From Phycisphaeraceae bacterium (GTDB lineage Bacteria > Planctomycetota > Phycisphaerae > Phycisphaerales > Phycisphaeraceae), in the NCBI GenBank assembly GCA_029260695.1, contig JAJDCT010000065.1:1-8115 (forward strand): a stretch of DNA of 8,115 bases, given 5' to 3'. How positions within the stretch are numbered: position 1 is the stretch's first letter; the number at the start of each line of letters is the position of its first letter. Positions 7,055-8,115 of the stretch are shown here, one piece after another. The position numbers and the translations under genes are program-made. The notes beneath the pieces were generated by a model. The model was given only the letters and a program-made list of their open reading frames with translations. It had not been told where the DNA came from and did no database searches.

Positions 7055-8115
7055 GCGGCACTTCTCATCGGCGGGTTAGACCGGCCCATCCAGATATCAG
7101 CGAATTGACGAGCCTTCTCGGACCATGATTCACCCGCCAGCCCGCACTCCCGGCCGATCTTCTGAGATCCCGGCAAACCGCCCCCCGCTCGCTCCATGCA
7201 CACCCGCACAAACTCCCCGCCGTCAGTCACCACATCGCAGCAGTCCGCCCAACCCTTCGTCGCTGGCAAATCACGAACCACCACCGGCGTTTCCGTCGCC
7301 AGGTATTCCTTCAACTTCAAAGGCTGCATCGCCCGCGTCACCGGCGCATCGACATACGGCATCACCAACACGTCCGCCGCCAACGCCAGACCAGGCAAAT
7401 CGTCATACCCCACCGGCCCCGGCAACACCGTATGACTCAGCGCTTGCACCACAGGATCTGCATCCTGCTGTGGCCCCGCCAACACCAGACTCCCGCCACG
7501 CCGCCCAAGCTCAATAGACAACGCCCGGCACCAGTCGATATCCAGACGCCGATCGATCAAACCCCAAAACACAGCGACCGGCCCCGACACGTCAGGCCAC
7601 CACGTCGGCTTATCACTAAGACCTGCCCCATCAACCCAATGCCCCCTGTCGATCCCATGGGTCAACAACCCCGCCGACTTACCCATCCCCTTTATCCGCT
7701 CTTGAAGCGTCCCTGACACCGCAACCACATCGTCTACCGCCGCAACCAACTCACCCTCCATCTCCTGCATCACCGCACTATCCAGCCCCGGCCAGACAGA
7801 AAAATCATCAACGCAATAATACACCCACCGGTCCACATCCAGTTGCCCTACCAGGTCCGCAGTGATCGGCAACGTCGTGATCGCAATACGCTCTTCGCCC
7901 GGGACTCGCTCACCCAACACACCACCCACCGCACGAGCGATCGACCCCGCATTAAATCGCCGCTGCGAAGGACGCCTAAAGCCCGGCCACATCTTCGGAT
8001 TAATCACCGTCAAGTTATCTGGCAAGACCGCCTCGCCCGCCCCAATCCCATCGCCACCGCCCACCCAACCGCGGAGCTTCCCCGCCGCCCGCGACAGGTC
8101 CGCAAACGACAGCCC
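7051..8115 (-). CDS. GT-B glycosyltransferase, TuaH-like, N-terminus cut by window edge
   Basis: The frame is open from the TGA at 7051 to the right edge, giving 354 visible residues. A GTG at 8064 is in frame but not a plausible start, because coding sequence (GLSFADLSRAAGKLRGW) continues upstream of it. The protein looks like a sugar transferase that moves a nucleotide-activated sugar onto a lipid-linked glycan in the cytosol. Visible landmarks, numbered from the edge: YYCVDDFSVWPG (about 99-110), typical of TuaH-like glycosyltransferases; AVSGTLQERI and LLTHGIDRGHW (about 132-160), the end of the first Rossmann half; the start of the second half at VAVFWGLIDRRLDIDW; and the nucleotide-sugar region GYDDLPGLALAADVLVMPY to PLKLKEYLATETPVVV, where Glu270 is the likely donor-binding residue. 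It is the first visible gene of the cluster and couples to the acyltransferase through a 4-base overlap. Donor and acceptor sugars cannot be told from sequence. Confidence 0.87.
   Translation of the reverse strand, partial: GLSFADLSRAAGKLRGWVGGGDGIGAGEAVLPDNLTVINPKMWPGFRRPSQRRFNAGSIARAVGGVLGERVPGEERIAITTLPITADLVGQLDVDRWVYYCVDDFSVWPGLDSAVMQEMEGELVAAVDDVVAVSGTLQERIKGMGKSAGLLTHGIDRGHWVDGAGLSDKPTWWPDVSGPVAVFWGLIDRRLDIDWCRALSIELGRRGGSLVLAGPQQDADPVVQALSHTVLPGPVGYDDLPGLALAADVLVMPYVDAPVTRAMQPLKLKEYLATETPVVVRDLPATKGWADCCDVVTDGGEFVRVCMERAGGGLPGSQKIGRECGLAGESWSEKARQFADIWMGRSNPPMRSAA

Noticed and set aside
7051..8064. GTG at 8064 as the true start of the glycosyltransferase
   Set aside because: The frame stays open to the window edge, and the N-terminal half of the Rossmann domain would be missing from so late a start.

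Overview
The window is GC-rich and carries five protein genes, all on the minus strand. They read from the right edge to the left edge in the order: sugar transferase, O-acyltransferase, FemAB-family protein, exosortase fused to an EpsI domain, large TPR lipoprotein. The first and last genes are cut by the window edges. The content is typical of an exosortase/PEP-CTERM-type extracellular polysaccharide and protein-sorting locus in a Gram-negative, outer-membrane-bearing bacterium. The fused exosortase-EpsI protein, the very large TPR lipoprotein and the base composition suggest a planctomycete (perhaps the Phycisphaerae group). That placement is inference; no taxonomic marker such as an rRNA gene is present.

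Layout. 8115-7051: GT-B glycosyltransferase missing its N-terminus. 7054-6359: left-handed beta-helix acyltransferase, overlapping the previous stop codon by ATGA. 6358-6208: a 151-base spacer, the only sizeable non-coding gap. 6207-5131: XrtA-associated-type FemAB protein. 5134-3440: exosortase/EpsI fusion, best started at a TTG that overlaps the FemAB stop codon (TTGA) and has a good Shine-Dalgarno sequence. 3386-1: TPR-repeat lipoprotein of at least 1128 residues that runs off the window. Its reading frame is open to the left edge without a stop.

How they may work together. The glycosyltransferase and acyltransferase would build and decorate a surface glycan in the cytoplasm. The FemAB protein is a GNAT-fold aminoacyl/acyl transferase whose substrate is unknown even in studied exosortase systems. 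The membrane exosortase, with Cys, Arg and His of the expected catalytic triad, would process C-terminal sorting tails of exported proteins, and its tethered EpsI domain would act on the outer face of the inner membrane. The TPR lipoprotein is probably a periplasmic scaffold or export-assembly factor, like the PrsT-type proteins next to other exosortases. No PEP-CTERM-like substrate, Wza/Wzc export gene, or PrsK/PrsR regulator is visible here. No RNA gene, mobile element or CRISPR array was seen.
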